Assembly (NCBI RefSeq): GCF_013185185.1
Contig: NZ_JAAZWE010000006.1
Location: 1 to 64,000 of the forward strand
Length of the DNA: 64,000 nt
From: Saccharibacillus endophyticus
GTDB lineage: Bacteria > Bacillota > Bacilli > Paenibacillales > Paenibacillaceae
Direction: 5' to 3'
Shown here: positions 34,663 through 43,697 of the stretch, piece after piece
How positions within the stretch are numbered: the stretch's first letter is position 1
Layout of the letters: the number at the start of each line of letters is the position of its first letter
The notes under the pieces: model-generated
What the model saw: the letters and a program-made list of their open reading frames with translations, nothing else
Databases searched by the model: none
Told to the model about the DNA's origin: nothing
Program-made: the position numbers and the translations under genes

Positions 34663-35600
34663 CCCAGCACCGTCCCTGCCTGCATGGCCGTACCCCGGGC
34701 AAACTCGGATACGGGCATCGCTTTTTTACCGGCCGGCTGCACTTTCGTCAACCGTACCGCGCCGTCTCCGCAAGCCACCACGATCGCTTTATTGTTTACG
34801 TCAAGCACCGTTCCCGGCGCGGCTCCCGCTTCCGGTCCGTTTTCTTCGGGGCGCTCGACTTCCCAAATCTTGAATACTTCATCGGTCCAAAGCGTATATC
34901 CGCCCGAAAACGGCGACAGACCGCGCACCTGATTGAAAATTTCCCGGGACGAACGCGTCCAATCGATCATTTCGTCCTGACGGGTCAGGTTCGGCGCGTA
35001 CGTAGCCAACGACTCGTCCTGCGGCTGTGCGTCAACCCGACCCTCCAAAAGACGCGGAAGCTCGCGTTTAAGCAGCGCGGCTCCGGCTGCGCCCATTTTT
35101 TCGAATAATGTACCCGAAGTATCTTCGTCCGTGATCTCGACTTCCTCGACCGCGATCATATCGCCCGTATCCAGCCCCTCGGCCATGTACATCAACGTAA
35201 TCCCCGTCTTGGTCTCGCCGTTAATGATCGAACGCTGAATCGGCGCCCCTCCCCGATAAGCGGGCAGCAGCGATCCGTGCACATTGACGCAGCCCAGCTC
35301 CGGCACTTCGAGCAGAGACTTCGGCAAAATTTGGCCATACGCCGCCGTGACGATCAGGTCGGGATGGAACGAAGCCAATTCCTCGACCGCTTCCTTATTG
35401 CGCATCCGTTCCGGTTGAAGCACGGGCAGATGATGCTTCAATGCCGCTTCTTTTACCGGAGAGGGCGTCAAAACTTTCTTGCGTCCTTGAGGACGGTCGG
35501 GTTGAGTCACTACAGCTACGATATTGCATTCCGATTCCAACAGTGCCTCCAGGCACGATACCGCAAATTGAGGGGTTCCCATAAATACGATTCTTTTCAT
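34659..35600 (-). CDS. fmt: Methionyl-tRNA formyltransferase
   Basis: Formylates initiator Met-tRNA using 10-formyl-tetrahydrofolate. 313 residues: the N-terminal formyltransferase domain (about 1-200) with MGTPQFAVSCLEAL, VNVHGSLLPAYRGGAPIQ containing the catalytic Asn/His, and MAEGLDTGDM; and a C-terminal tRNA-binding domain (GLSPFSGGYTLW). ATG at 35600 is chosen with AAGGAG 8 bases upstream. It is adjacent to def, whose product removes the formyl group. Confidence 0.97.
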   Translation of the reverse strand: MKRIVFMGTPQFAVSCLEALLESECNIVAVVTQPDRPQGRKKVLTPSPVKEAALKHHLPVLQPERMRNKEAVEELASFHPDLIVTAAYGQILPKSLLEVPELGCVNVHGSLLPAYRGGAPIQRSIINGETKTGITLMYMAEGLDTGDMIAVEEVEITDEDTSGTLFEKMGAAGAALLKRELPRLLEGRVDAQPQDESLATYAPNLTRQDEMIDWTRSSREIFNQVRGLSPFSGGYTLWTDEVFKIWEVERPEENGPEAGAAPGTVLDVNNKAIVVACGDGAVRLTKVQPAGKKAMPVSEFARGTAMQAGTVLG

Positions 35601-35605
35601 TTCGC

Positions 35606-36088
35606 TCACTCCTTCGCCGCGCTTTCCCGGGCAGGTTCATAGACTTTTTCGGCCACGTCGGTAAACAGGATTCCGTCCAAATGGTCGATCTCATGTTGGA
35701 AGGCACGCGCCAACAGCTCACTGCCGGTCACCGTGAACTCTTCGCCGTCCCGGTTCAAGCCTTTCACCGTTACCGTCATGGCACGGCGTACGTCCCCGTT
35801 CAACCCGGGAATGCTCAGACATCCTTCGATGCCGAATTGTTCGCCGCTTTTTTCGACGATCTCCGGATTGATCATCGAGATCAAGCCGTTCTCGTCGCCG
35901 ACGTCGATCACGATAATGCGTTTCAAAATACCGACCTGCGGAGCCGCAAGGCCTACGCCTTCCGCGTCGTACATAGTCTCCGCCATGTCGGCCATCAGTT
36001 TTTGCACGTTAGGCGTGATTTTCGTGACTTCTTTTGCTCTTTTATGCAAAACTTCATCCGGTTCTTTTACGATCATGCGAATTCCCAT
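35606..36088 (-). CDS. def: Peptide deformylase
   Basis: Removes the N-formyl group from new proteins. 160 residues with the three metalloenzyme motifs GVGLAAPQVG, EGCLSIPG and QHEIDHLDGILF (Cys and two His bind the metal). ATG at 36088 follows AAGGAAGGTG; a TTG two codons earlier is less likely. Together with priA, fmt and rsmB this is the conserved Bacillales order. Confidence 0.97.
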   Translation of the reverse strand: MGIRMIVKEPDEVLHKRAKEVTKITPNVQKLMADMAETMYDAEGVGLAAPQVGILKRIIVIDVGDENGLISMINPEIVEKSGEQFGIEGCLSIPGLNGDVRRAMTVTVKGLNRDGEEFTVTGSELLARAFQHEIDHLDGILFTDVAEKVYEPARESAAKE

Positions 36089-36228
36089 TGCCAAACACCT
36101 TCCTTAAAAAAGTAATCAAATAAATCATGCTGCTTTTTGAACGTCACTCTTATTGAATCGACGAGTTGAGCACGTTCGGCTTGCGGTTCGTACCTGCCCT
36201 TTCCATAAAAAAGACGCGGAGGACCGCG

Positions 36229-38802
36229 TCACATCATGACCTGAGGGTCGACGTCGATGCTGATGAGCAGATCCTGCTCTTTCGCCGTGTCTTCCAGTTC
36301 ATCCGCGATTTCCCGCGCCAGCAGGGCAGCGTCCATTTCTCCACGCCATTTTATCATACATTGAAATCGGTATCTATTCTTGATCCGGGGAATCGGCGAC
36401 GCGATCGGGCCCAATAAATCAAGCACGTTCGGCGCCAATTTATCCATACGGGCCAGCCAACCGCGCGCACGCGCTTTTTCCTTCACCATAGCCGCATAAT
36501 TTTCAGCCATGCGCACGACGACCGGAAGCTGCTCATGCGAGAACGTGACCAGAATCAAGCGGCAGTATGGCGGGTAACCCAATTTGCGCCGATGACCCAA
36601 CTCTTCGCGCACGAACGAATGATAATCATGCTTCGAAGCGTGCTGAATCGAATAATGGTCCGGGTTATACGACTGAATAAACACTTCGCCCGGCAGATGA
36701 TGTCGTCCCGCGCGTCCCGCGACCTGCGTCAGCAGTTGGAACGTTTTTTCTCCCGCGCGGAAATCCGGCAGGTTGAGCGCCGAATCGGCCGCAATGACCC
36801 CGACCAGCGTCACGTCCGGAAAATCCAGGCCTTTGGCGACCATCTGCGTACCGAGCAGCACGTCTGCTTTTTTGTCTCGGAACTGCTGAAGCAGCTTTTC
36901 GTGCGACCCTTTTTCGCTCGTCGTATCCACGTCCATCCGTACCACGCGAATACCGGGGAAGAGCTTCGCCAGTTCTTCTTCGACGCGCTGGGTTCCCGTG
37001 CCGAAATAACGGATATGCTCGCTGCCGCATTCCGGGCACGTTTCCGGGACGGGTTCCGCATGGCCGCAGTAATGGCAGCGCAGATTGTTGGAACGTTGAT
37101 GGAACGTCAGCGAGATGTCGCAGTTCGGACATTCGGCGACATAACCGCAGGTCCGGCACATGACGAAGGTCGAGTAACCGCGGCGGTTGAGCAGCAGCAC
37201 CGTTTGCTCTTTTCGCTCCAAACGCTGTTCGATCGCTTTATGCAAATCGCGGCTGAACATCGAGCGGTTGCCTTCTTTCAATTCTTCGCGCATATCCACG
37301 ATCTGGACGCCGGGAAGCTCGCTTCCGAGCGCACGCAATGAAATCTCGGCCAGCACAGGCGAGAAATGCGGATCGCTTTGCGAGCGTGCCGCATGATAGG
37401 TTTCCAGCGACGGAGTAGCGGAACCGAGAATGACGACCGCGTTATGCTGCTCGGCCCGTTTGACCGCTACGTTGCGCGCATGGTATTTCGGGCTTTCTTC
37501 CTGTTTGTACGAAGACTCGTGTTCTTCGTCCATGACGATCAGCCCGATGTCTTTGAACGGAGCAAAAATCGCGGAACGGGCACCGATCGCGACCTGAACC
37601 CGACCTTCGCGAATTTTGCGCCATTCGTCGTAACGTTCACCGCCGGACAAACGGCTGTGCATCACCGCGACTTTGGAGCCGAAGCGGCTTTTGAACCGTT
37701 CGACCATCTGCGGCGTCAGCGAAATTTCCGGCACGAGCACGATCGCCTGGCGACCTTGGGCAATACACAGCTGAATAGACTGAAGATACACTTCCGTCTT
37801 ACCGCTACCTGTGATCCCGTGCAGCAGGAAGACGCCTTCGCGCCGCGCGTTCAAGCGAGCCACAACAGCGTCATATACTTGCTGCTGCTCGCCGGTCAGC
37901 TTGGGAGGTTCGCTCGGCTTGAAGTTGCGGCCTGCGTAAGGATCGCGGAATACTTCCACGTCCTCCATTTTAACCAAGCCTTTCTCCTCGAGCGATTTCA
38001 CTGTGCTTGCCGTTACGCCAAGCGTGCTGAGCACGTCTTTCATCGCCATCGGCACGCCGAGCTGCATCAGGAACTCGAACACTTCTTTTTGCTTTTTCGC
38101 ACGCGCCGGGAAATGCTCCAGTTCTTGCTGAGCCTGCTGCGCATCTACGTTCAAAGCTATGGTTTTAACCGTTTTGCGCCCCATCCGATCGCGAATTTCC
38201 TGACTTTCGAACAGAAATCTGCCACGAATCAAAGCTTGCACCGTTTTCTCGCGACCGGGGAAGCTCTGACGAAGTTGTTCGGCTTTGACCTGACCGCGGC
38301 CGCGTACGTATTCGAGGATTTCGTTCGCCGAAGGCACATCCGCGTTGGACGGACTGCCGAACAAGGACAACTCATCGGTATCTTCCGGGATATCCGCCAA
38401 CAGTCTACCGATTTCCTCAGTCTCCTCGACATCGGCATCCGGCTGAGCGGCATGAATAAACCGTTCAGCCTTTCCTTTCAACGCCGAAGGAATCATCGCT
38501 TGCAATGCCATCGTCTTGTGACAGGCATATTTGTCCGCGATCCAGCCGCCGAGTTCGACCAAATCTTCCGGCAGAGGAGGAACCAAATCCAATAGTTCGC
38601 GAATGTTTTTGATCCGCCCGTGCTTATACTCGCTTTCGTCCGTCAAACCCACCACGAACCCTTGCACCGTCCGGCCGCCGAAAGGTACGCCGACCCGGCT
38701 GCCGACAGCAATCCACTCCTGCATTTCAGGCGGAATCCGGTAGTCGAACGGCCGGCTTACCGCCCGCACCGGTACGTCCACGATGACCCGCGCGAAATTC
38801 AT
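36229..38802 (-). CDS. priA: Primosomal replication restart helicase PriA
   Basis: Reloads the replication machinery at repaired forks. 857 residues, at the long end for the family. An N-terminal DNA-binding domain (about 1-105; FDYRIPPEM), a winged-helix region (about 190-290), helicase motifs GITGSGKTEVYL (Walker A, near 353) and MDEEHESSYKQ, and a zinc domain with eight cysteines (CRTCGYVAECPNC ... CHYCGHAEPVPETCPEC). The QVAGRAGRHHLPGEV motif VI is present. The region between the two N-terminal domains has an acidic insertion (about 135-165), which accounts for the extra length. The ATG overlaps the coaBC stop. Confidence 0.97.
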   Translation of the reverse strand: MNFARVIVDVPVRAVSRPFDYRIPPEMQEWIAVGSRVGVPFGGRTVQGFVVGLTDESEYKHGRIKNIRELLDLVPPLPEDLVELGGWIADKYACHKTMALQAMIPSALKGKAERFIHAAQPDADVEETEEIGRLLADIPEDTDELSLFGSPSNADVPSANEILEYVRGRGQVKAEQLRQSFPGREKTVQALIRGRFLFESQEIRDRMGRKTVKTIALNVDAQQAQQELEHFPARAKKQKEVFEFLMQLGVPMAMKDVLSTLGVTASTVKSLEEKGLVKMEDVEVFRDPYAGRNFKPSEPPKLTGEQQQVYDAVVARLNARREGVFLLHGITGSGKTEVYLQSIQLCIAQGRQAIVLVPEISLTPQMVERFKSRFGSKVAVMHSRLSGGERYDEWRKIREGRVQVAIGARSAIFAPFKDIGLIVMDEEHESSYKQEESPKYHARNVAVKRAEQHNAVVILGSATPSLETYHAARSQSDPHFSPVLAEISLRALGSELPGVQIVDMREELKEGNRSMFSRDLHKAIEQRLERKEQTVLLLNRRGYSTFVMCRTCGYVAECPNCDISLTFHQRSNNLRCHYCGHAEPVPETCPECGSEHIRYFGTGTQRVEEELAKLFPGIRVVRMDVDTTSEKGSHEKLLQQFRDKKADVLLGTQMVAKGLDFPDVTLVGVIAADSALNLPDFRAGEKTFQLLTQVAGRAGRHHLPGEVFIQSYNPDHYSIQHASKHDYHSFVREELGHRRKLGYPPYCRLILVTFSHEQLPVVVRMAENYAAMVKEKARARGWLARMDKLAPNVLDLLGPIASPIPRIKNRYRFQCMIKWRGEMDAALLAREIADELEDTAKEQDLLISIDVDPQVMM

Positions 38803-40235
38803 CGCACCGCTCCCTTTTCCAGACGGCGCGAAGCTTCAAGCAGAATGTCGCGAGCCGTATCGTACTTGGACTGTTTCGGCAGATCGGCAATGCGTCCTTC
38901 CGGCCCGAACAGCCGCACGATATTGGTGTCCGATCCGAAACCGGCGCCTGTCTGCGTAACGTCGTTGGCTACCAGCAGATCGCAGTTTTTGCGCTGCAGC
39001 TTCTCGGCCGCGTAGGTATCCAGGTCATGCGTCTCGGCAGCAAAACCGATCAGGAATTGATGTTCCTTTTGCGAGCCGAGCGTTTGCAGCACATCCACGG
39101 TCTTGACCAGCTCAAGCGCCATCGTATCGCCGACTTTTTTGATCTTGCGCGGCGAGCTGGATTTCGGCCGATAATCGGCAATCGCGGCGGACATGATCAG
39201 CATATCCGTTTTCCCCCACTCGTTCAGGCACGCTTCGTACATGTCTTCCGCGGATTCGATCCGCAGCGTCGGAATGCCCGGAGGCAGCGCAACTTGCACC
39301 TTGCCCGCGATCAATTTCACGTCGGCTCCCAAATCTTGCGCGGCTTGAGCCAAAGCGATGCCCATTTTGCCTGACGAATCGTTCGTGATATAACGGACCG
39401 GGTCGATCCGTTCGATGGTGCCGCCGGCAGTCACGACGATTTTCTTGCCGGATAGCGGCCCTTGCACAGCGTATGTGGCCGTTCCCGCAGAAGTCAGACC
39501 GCCGGCAAGTCCGTGTTCCGACGCTCCTCCGGCCGTAGCGAACAACGTTTCGCCGCTCGGATTCGCTTTGTCGACCTCGCTTGTCGCAGATACGAACGGT
39601 TCGGGCCCCGGATCGTGAACATCGGTATCCGATCCAATCGCGCGCTCGGTCGGCGCGAGGCTTTCCGACCGCGAACTTCCGCCGACCTCGCGTTCCGCAA
39701 AGAAACGACGCACGACTTCCACGATCGTCTCCGGTTCTTCCAGACGCCCTTTGCCGACATAACCACAAGCCAACATTCCGTCGCCCGGTTCGATCATTAG
39801 GGCACCGCGATCAACCAGCGTCCGCATATTTTGCACGACGGCAGGATGGCTGTACATATGAACATTCATCGCAGGCGCGATCATCAGCGGAGCCGTCACG
39901 GCAAGCAGCGTCGTGGATAACATATCGTCAGCCAAACCGTTTGCCAGCTTGCCGATGATATTTGCCGTTGCCGGAGCAATCAGCACCAGATCGGCCCAAT
40001 CGGCCAGATCAATATGATTGACGACTTTCGGATTGTGCTCTTCGAACGTATTCGCATGCACCGGATTACGGGTCAGCACTTGAAGCGTCAATGCCGGAAT
40101 GAACTGCTGCGCGGCCTCCGTCATGACGACTTGTACCTGCGCTCCCGCTTTGACCAACTGACTGCAAAGCGTCGCGGCCTTATAGGCAGCAATTCCTCCG
40201 GTTACGCCGAGCAAAATCTTTTTCCCGTTTAACAT
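38799..40235 (-). CDS. coaBC: Bifunctional phosphopantothenoylcysteine decarboxylase/synthetase CoaBC
   Basis: Makes 4'-phosphopantetheine from phosphopantothenate and cysteine in two steps of CoA synthesis. 478 residues. The flavin CoaC part (about 1-180) shows GVTGGIAAYKA, APATANIIGKLANG, PAMNVHMY and ACGYVGKGRLEEP. The CoaB part (about 265-478) shows TAGGTIERIDPVRYITN and SGKMGIALA. Between them is a linker of about 80 residues (about 185-262), low-complexity and Ser/Glu/Gly-rich, which makes the protein longer than the usual 400 residues. It lies 119 bases after rpoZ, behind a terminator. Confidence 0.96.
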   Translation of the reverse strand: MLNGKKILLGVTGGIAAYKAATLCSQLVKAGAQVQVVMTEAAQQFIPALTLQVLTRNPVHANTFEEHNPKVVNHIDLADWADLVLIAPATANIIGKLANGLADDMLSTTLLAVTAPLMIAPAMNVHMYSHPAVVQNMRTLVDRGALMIEPGDGMLACGYVGKGRLEEPETIVEVVRRFFAEREVGGSSRSESLAPTERAIGSDTDVHDPGPEPFVSATSEVDKANPSGETLFATAGGASEHGLAGGLTSAGTATYAVQGPLSGKKIVVTAGGTIERIDPVRYITNDSSGKMGIALAQAAQDLGADVKLIAGKVQVALPPGIPTLRIESAEDMYEACLNEWGKTDMLIMSAAIADYRPKSSSPRKIKKVGDTMALELVKTVDVLQTLGSQKEHQFLIGFAAETHDLDTYAAEKLQRKNCDLLVANDVTQTGAGFGSDTNIVRLFGPEGRIADLPKQSKYDTARDILLEASRRLEKGAVR

Positions 40236-40252
40236 GTGCGATTCCCCTCCTG

Positions 40253-40280
40253 AAAAAAAATAACAACCGTGAGGTTGTTA
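40253..40280 (-). terminator. Intrinsic terminator between rpoZ and coaBC
   Basis: Stem TAACAACC-GTGA-GGTTGTTA, followed on the minus strand by eight T. It lies 74 bases past the rpoZ stop and 18 bases before the coaBC start, so coaBC expression must depend on read-through or on another promoter. Confidence 0.7.
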
Positions 40281-40353
40281 GAGATGGAGCCTTCCGGCTT
40301 ATTTTGCATGATCTGCCTTGCCTGTGCCGTCAGGCTATTCGTAACAGAAGCTT

Positions 40354-40593
40354 TTACAGGTTCCGTTTACCTTTTTGTTCTTCGACCACTTCATTCTCGT
40401 CGCGAGCTTCTACTTTAATGTAGTCGCCGTAAATTTCTTCGAGCGCTACGCCGACCTGTTTGTGCGCTCTAGGGCGTTGAAGTTCCGATTCGGCACCTTC
40501 GCGAAGCTGTCTCGCGCGTCTGCTGGCGGCTACGACCAAAGAATATTTACTATCTACTTTGGTCATGATTTTGTCGATGGAAGGATACAACAT
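40354..40593 (-). CDS. rpoZ: RNA polymerase omega subunit
   Basis: 79 residues, normal length, with the family motif MLYPSIDKIM, the conserved SKYSLVVAASRRARQL helix and KQVGVALEEIYGDYI. Stabilises the beta-prime subunit and RNA polymerase assembly. The C-terminal end is charged (ARDENEVVEEQKGKRN). ATG follows GAGAGGAC. Located next to gmk, as in many Firmicutes. Confidence 0.96.
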   Translation of the reverse strand: MLYPSIDKIMTKVDSKYSLVVAASRRARQLREGAESELQRPRAHKQVGVALEEIYGDYIKVEARDENEVVEEQKGKRNL

Positions 40594-40693
40594 GTTTATC
40601 GTCCTCTCTGTATGTCCCCTGCTTCAGTCGCGTACGCGTCATGGACAAGGGAAAAGCCCGGTTCTCCGGCAATCTGTTTGTTGAAAAATGTAC

Positions 40694-41266
40694 TTACTTG
40701 GCAATACGACAGTGCTCGGCAACAATGATCGATTCGATCCGCATGCAAGCCTTATCGACTTCATCGTTAACCACAGCATAATCGTAATGACGCATCAAGG
40801 CAATCTCTTCCTCGGCTACCGACATGCGGTTGTGAATCACCGATTCCGTCTCCGTGCCGCGTCCCACGATTCGATCCTTCAATTCTTTGAGCGAAGGCGG
40901 CGTCAGGAAAATAAACACTCCGTCAGGGAAGGTCTCCTTCACCTTGAGCGCACCCTGCACTTCAATTTCCAGAATGATATCGTTACCTGCTTCGATCGTT
41001 TGCTCAACGAAGTCACGCGGCGTGCCGTAGAAATTCTCGACATACTGCGCATACTCCAGCAATTGATCATTCGCGATCATATCACGAAATTCTTCCTGGC
41101 TTTTGAAAAAATAATTGACGCCATGCTGCTCTCCTTCGCGAGGCGAACGAGTCGTCGCGGATACCGAATAGACAAGCCCTGGCAATCTTTTGCGCAGCGC
41201 GCTGCATACCGTTCCCTTTCCGACTCCTGACGGTCCGGACAATACAATCAATAACCCTTTAGACAT
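40694..41266 (-). CDS. gmk: Guanylate kinase
   Basis: Phosphorylates GMP to GDP. 190 residues with P-loop LSGPSGVGKGTV, the GMP-binding TTRSPREGEQHGVNYFF and the lid region FIFLTPPSLKELKDRIVGRGTE. ATG at 41266 is chosen because GGGGAGA lies 5 bases upstream; the ATG four codons earlier overlaps the remA stop without its own ribosome-binding site. It is directly downstream of remA, as in Bacillus. Confidence 0.97.
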   Translation of the reverse strand: MSKGLLIVLSGPSGVGKGTVCSALRKRLPGLVYSVSATTRSPREGEQHGVNYFFKSQEEFRDMIANDQLLEYAQYVENFYGTPRDFVEQTIEAGNDIILEIEVQGALKVKETFPDGVFIFLTPPSLKELKDRIVGRGTETESVIHNRMSVAEEEIALMRHYDYAVVNDEVDKACMRIESIIVAEHCRIAK

Positions 41267-41277
41267 AGTTCTCCCCA

Positions 41278-41538
41278 TTATTCGTCGTTATCGTCGTCTT
41301 TGGTGGACAGTCGATGAGCCACCGTCTCCGGCTGTACCGCGGACAAAATGACGTGATCGCTGTCGGTAATAATGACGGCGCGCGTTCTGCGCCCGTAAGT
41401 GGCATCGATCAGCATATGCCTATCTCGTGCCTCCTGAATAATCCGCTTAATCGGCGCGGATTCCGGGCTTACGATGGAAATGATTCGGTTGGCCGATACA
41501 ATGTTCCCGAAGCCGATATTGATAAGCTTGATTGCCAT
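41278..41538 (-). CDS. remA: Extracellular matrix regulator RemA (DUF370)
   Basis: 86-residue DNA-binding protein that in Bacillus subtilis forms octameric rings and activates biofilm matrix and osmoprotection genes. The conserved N-terminus IKLINIGFGNIVSANRIISI and the DATYGRRTRAVIITDSDHVIL core are present; the C-terminus is acidic (TKDDDNDE). ATG follows GGGGG. Sits between yicC and gmk, the standard order. Confidence 0.95.
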   Translation of the reverse strand: MAIKLINIGFGNIVSANRIISIVSPESAPIKRIIQEARDRHMLIDATYGRRTRAVIITDSDHVILSAVQPETVAHRLSTKDDDNDE

Positions 41539-41599
41539 GTCCAGGTTTTCCCCCTATTAGTTGTTACTCTTTCTGTAATTCGGGCCAGGCACCCGGCCG

Positions 41600-42493
41600 T
41601 TATTCGAGATTGGCTGCCTGTTCTCGCATCTTCTCAAGCTCAGCCTTCATCTCGACGACATGGCTTCCGAGCGCCAAATGATTCGCCTTCGAGCCAATCG
41701 TATTGACCTCTCTATTCATTTCCTGAATCAAAAAGTCCAGCTTGCGACCTTTTGCTTCGCTATTGCCCAGCAACTCCGAGCATTGGTCAAAGTGACTTCG
41801 CAGTCTCGCCAATTCTTCATCAATGCTGCAACGGTCCGCAAAAAGCGCGACTTCCATGCCTAAGCGGAACTCGTCCACCACGAAGCTCCCGTCTTGCAAT
41901 TCGGATAGTCTCTGCCTCAGCTTCGTCCGATAATCATCGACGACAGTCGGAGCCAATCGAGCCAACTCTTGATGCGCTGCGGTCAGATTTCTCAATCTAA
42001 GACGGCAATCCGCCGTTAGATGATTGCCCTCGGAGCCTCGCATCGAAACAAGTTCGGCCAAAGCCTGCCCCAGACCTTCCTGAAGCACGGCTTCCCAGTC
42101 CAGCTCCTCTTGCTCGGCAACCGGAGCTTCCGTAGGAAGCATAACATCCGGAAGCGCGAGCAATTCGGCAGCGCTTAGACGACTATCCATACCATAAATC
42201 CGTTCCAACTCGCGCGCCGCCCGAATATAAGAATCGGCTGCCGCGCGGTTAAGCATCATCGTACTTCCCGATGCTTCGCTCTCTCTGGTGATGTACACGT
42301 CAATCCGTCCGCGCCTGACATGCTGCTGTACAAGCCGCCGGAGACCTTCCTCGAAACTGTTCCATTCCCGGGGCATCCGAAGCACGACTTCGCAGTAGCG
42401 ATGATTGACGGACTTGACTTCAAATTGAATTTTGTATCCGCCCCGATTCATGGCGAATTGACCATAACCGGTCATACTGAAAGACATCGTCAT
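41600..42493 (-). CDS. yicC: YicC-family endoribonuclease
   Basis: 297 residues, typical for YicC (called YloC in Bacillus). The N-terminal YicC domain begins SMTGYGQFAMNRGGYKIQFEVKS, with NHRYCEVVLRMPRE; the C-terminal DUF1732 domain ends with KGRKLDFLIQEMNREVNTIGSKA, the most conserved part of the family. Members cleave RNA endonucleolytically and affect small-RNA turnover. Start ATG 42493 or 42487 (two codons later); no strong Shine-Dalgarno decides. First gene of the long minus-strand cluster. Confidence 0.93.
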   Translation of the reverse strand: MTMSFSMTGYGQFAMNRGGYKIQFEVKSVNHRYCEVVLRMPREWNSFEEGLRRLVQQHVRRGRIDVYITRESEASGSTMMLNRAAADSYIRAARELERIYGMDSRLSAAELLALPDVMLPTEAPVAEQEELDWEAVLQEGLGQALAELVSMRGSEGNHLTADCRLRLRNLTAAHQELARLAPTVVDDYRTKLRQRLSELQDGSFVVDEFRLGMEVALFADRCSIDEELARLRSHFDQCSELLGNSEAKGRKLDFLIQEMNREVNTIGSKANHLALGSHVVEMKAELEKMREQAANLE

Positions 42494-42574
42494 CACATCC
42501 GTTACCCTATTTTAATGGATTATGCACATCGAAACAAGAGGGCTGGCGCGTGTTTGCGAATTCATGTTCCGGGG

Positions 42575-42603
42575 TTGCTTATCTTTAATCAAAGATATAT
42601 ACT
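42575..42603 (+). promoter_or_regulatory. Promoter of the ring-cleaving dioxygenase gene
   Basis: TTGCTT (42575-42580), a spacer of exactly 17 bases and TATACT (42598-42603). The spacer is filled by the MhqR-like palindrome. Confidence 0.7.
42580..42597. promoter_or_regulatory. MhqR-like operator in the promoter spacer
   Basis: TATCTTTAATCAAAGATA is an 18-bp palindrome of the form TATCT-N8-AGATA, matching the arms and spacing of the Bacillus subtilis MhqR box as I recall it. It lies between the -35 and -10 elements, so a bound MarR-type repressor would block RNA polymerase. No mhqR gene is in this window. Confidence 0.6.
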
Positions 42604-42694
42604 GAAATTAATAAAGTCACTTAATTTACCTCACCTGAATAGTCATTCTATTCCTCACACCCATTCCTTCAATTGTTACAAGGAGATGATCGTT

Positions 42695-43660
42695 ATGCAA
42701 TTACTCGGACAACACCACGTATCGCTCATGACCGGAAAAGCCGAACAAAACTATGACTTCTTCACCCGGATTCTCGGCATGCGTTTGGTCAAAAAATCGG
42801 TAAATCAGGACAATACGACTTCCTACCATCTTTTCTACGGAGATGCGGTCGCAAGTCCCGGAACCGAGGTTACTTACTTTGATTACCCGGGAATCGGGCC
42901 TTCCTACCCGGGCGTATCCAGTATTTCTTCTACTTCGCTAAGAGTACCGACTACAGCCTCATTGCGCTTTTGGCAAGAACGTCTGGACTCGCTCGGAATC
43001 AAGCACGGCGAGATCATCCAACGCGCCGGACGCAACACGCTGGCTTTCGAGGATTTCGAAGGCACGCAGTTGATTTTGGCGGCCGACGAAGGCGAAGCCG
43101 GCGTGGCGCCTGGCGAGCCATGGACTGCCGAAGGCATTCCGCTGGAGCATGCCATCGTCGGTCTCGGCCCTGTCACGTTGACCGTGGCCGATGCGAAGCC
43201 GACCGCTCTTGTATTGACCCAGCTCATGGGTTTCCGCAAAGTAGGAACTTATCCGTCTCCGGCAGGCGATTTTGCCGAAATCGAAGTATTCGCGACGGGC
43301 GAAGGCGGCTCCGGCGCGGAAGTTCATTTGGAAGCCCGCCCCGATCTGCCGAAGTTCCGCTTGGGACGCGGCGGCGCGCATCACGTGGCATTCCGTATTC
43401 CGAACGAGGAAGAGTACGCCAAATGGATCGATCGCATCGCGGCAAGCGGTTTGCAAAACTCGGGGCGCGTAGACCGCGATTATTTCAGAGCATTGTATTT
43501 CCGCGAGCCGAACGGCATACTGTTCGAATTATCGACGGATACGCCGGGATTCGATATCGACGAACCGATTGAATCGCTGGGCGAGAAATTGGGCCTGCCT
43601 TCATTCCTGGAGCACCGCCGGGCCGACATCGAATCCAAACTCCGCCCCCTCAAATGGTGA
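42695..43660 (+). CDS. Ring-cleaving dioxygenase of the MhqO/MhqA type (VOC superfamily)
   Basis: 321-residue protein of two glyoxalase/VOC repeats: residues about 1-130 (QHHVSLMTGKAEQNYDFFTR; His8 as metal ligand) and about 150-290 (GGAHHVAFRIPNEEEY, with a metal-binding His; Glu in RGGAHH and NGILFELSTD). Such extradiol-type dioxygenases detoxify hydroquinones and quinones and are induced by aromatic electrophiles. ATG at 42695 has AGGAG 9 bases upstream; the longer open frame reaching back over yicC is not used. The gene stands alone, with an MhqR-like operator in front and R4 plus a terminator behind. Confidence 0.92.
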   Translation: MQLLGQHHVSLMTGKAEQNYDFFTRILGMRLVKKSVNQDNTTSYHLFYGDAVASPGTEVTYFDYPGIGPSYPGVSSISSTSLRVPTTASLRFWQERLDSLGIKHGEIIQRAGRNTLAFEDFEGTQLILAADEGEAGVAPGEPWTAEGIPLEHAIVGLGPVTLTVADAKPTALVLTQLMGFRKVGTYPSPAGDFAEIEVFATGEGGSGAEVHLEARPDLPKFRLGRGGAHHVAFRIPNEEEYAKWIDRIAASGLQNSGRVDRDYFRALYFREPNGILFELSTDTPGFDIDEPIESLGEKLGLPSFLEHRRADIESKLRPLKW

Positions 43661-43697
43661 GGGCGGCAAGCTGTTTTCATTAGGGGACGGCTTTGCT

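Noticed and set aside
42320..42694. N-terminal extension of the ring-cleaving dioxygenase frame
   Set aside because: It runs antisense over yicC and across the promoter; the VOC domain starts at ATG 42695 with a good Shine-Dalgarno.
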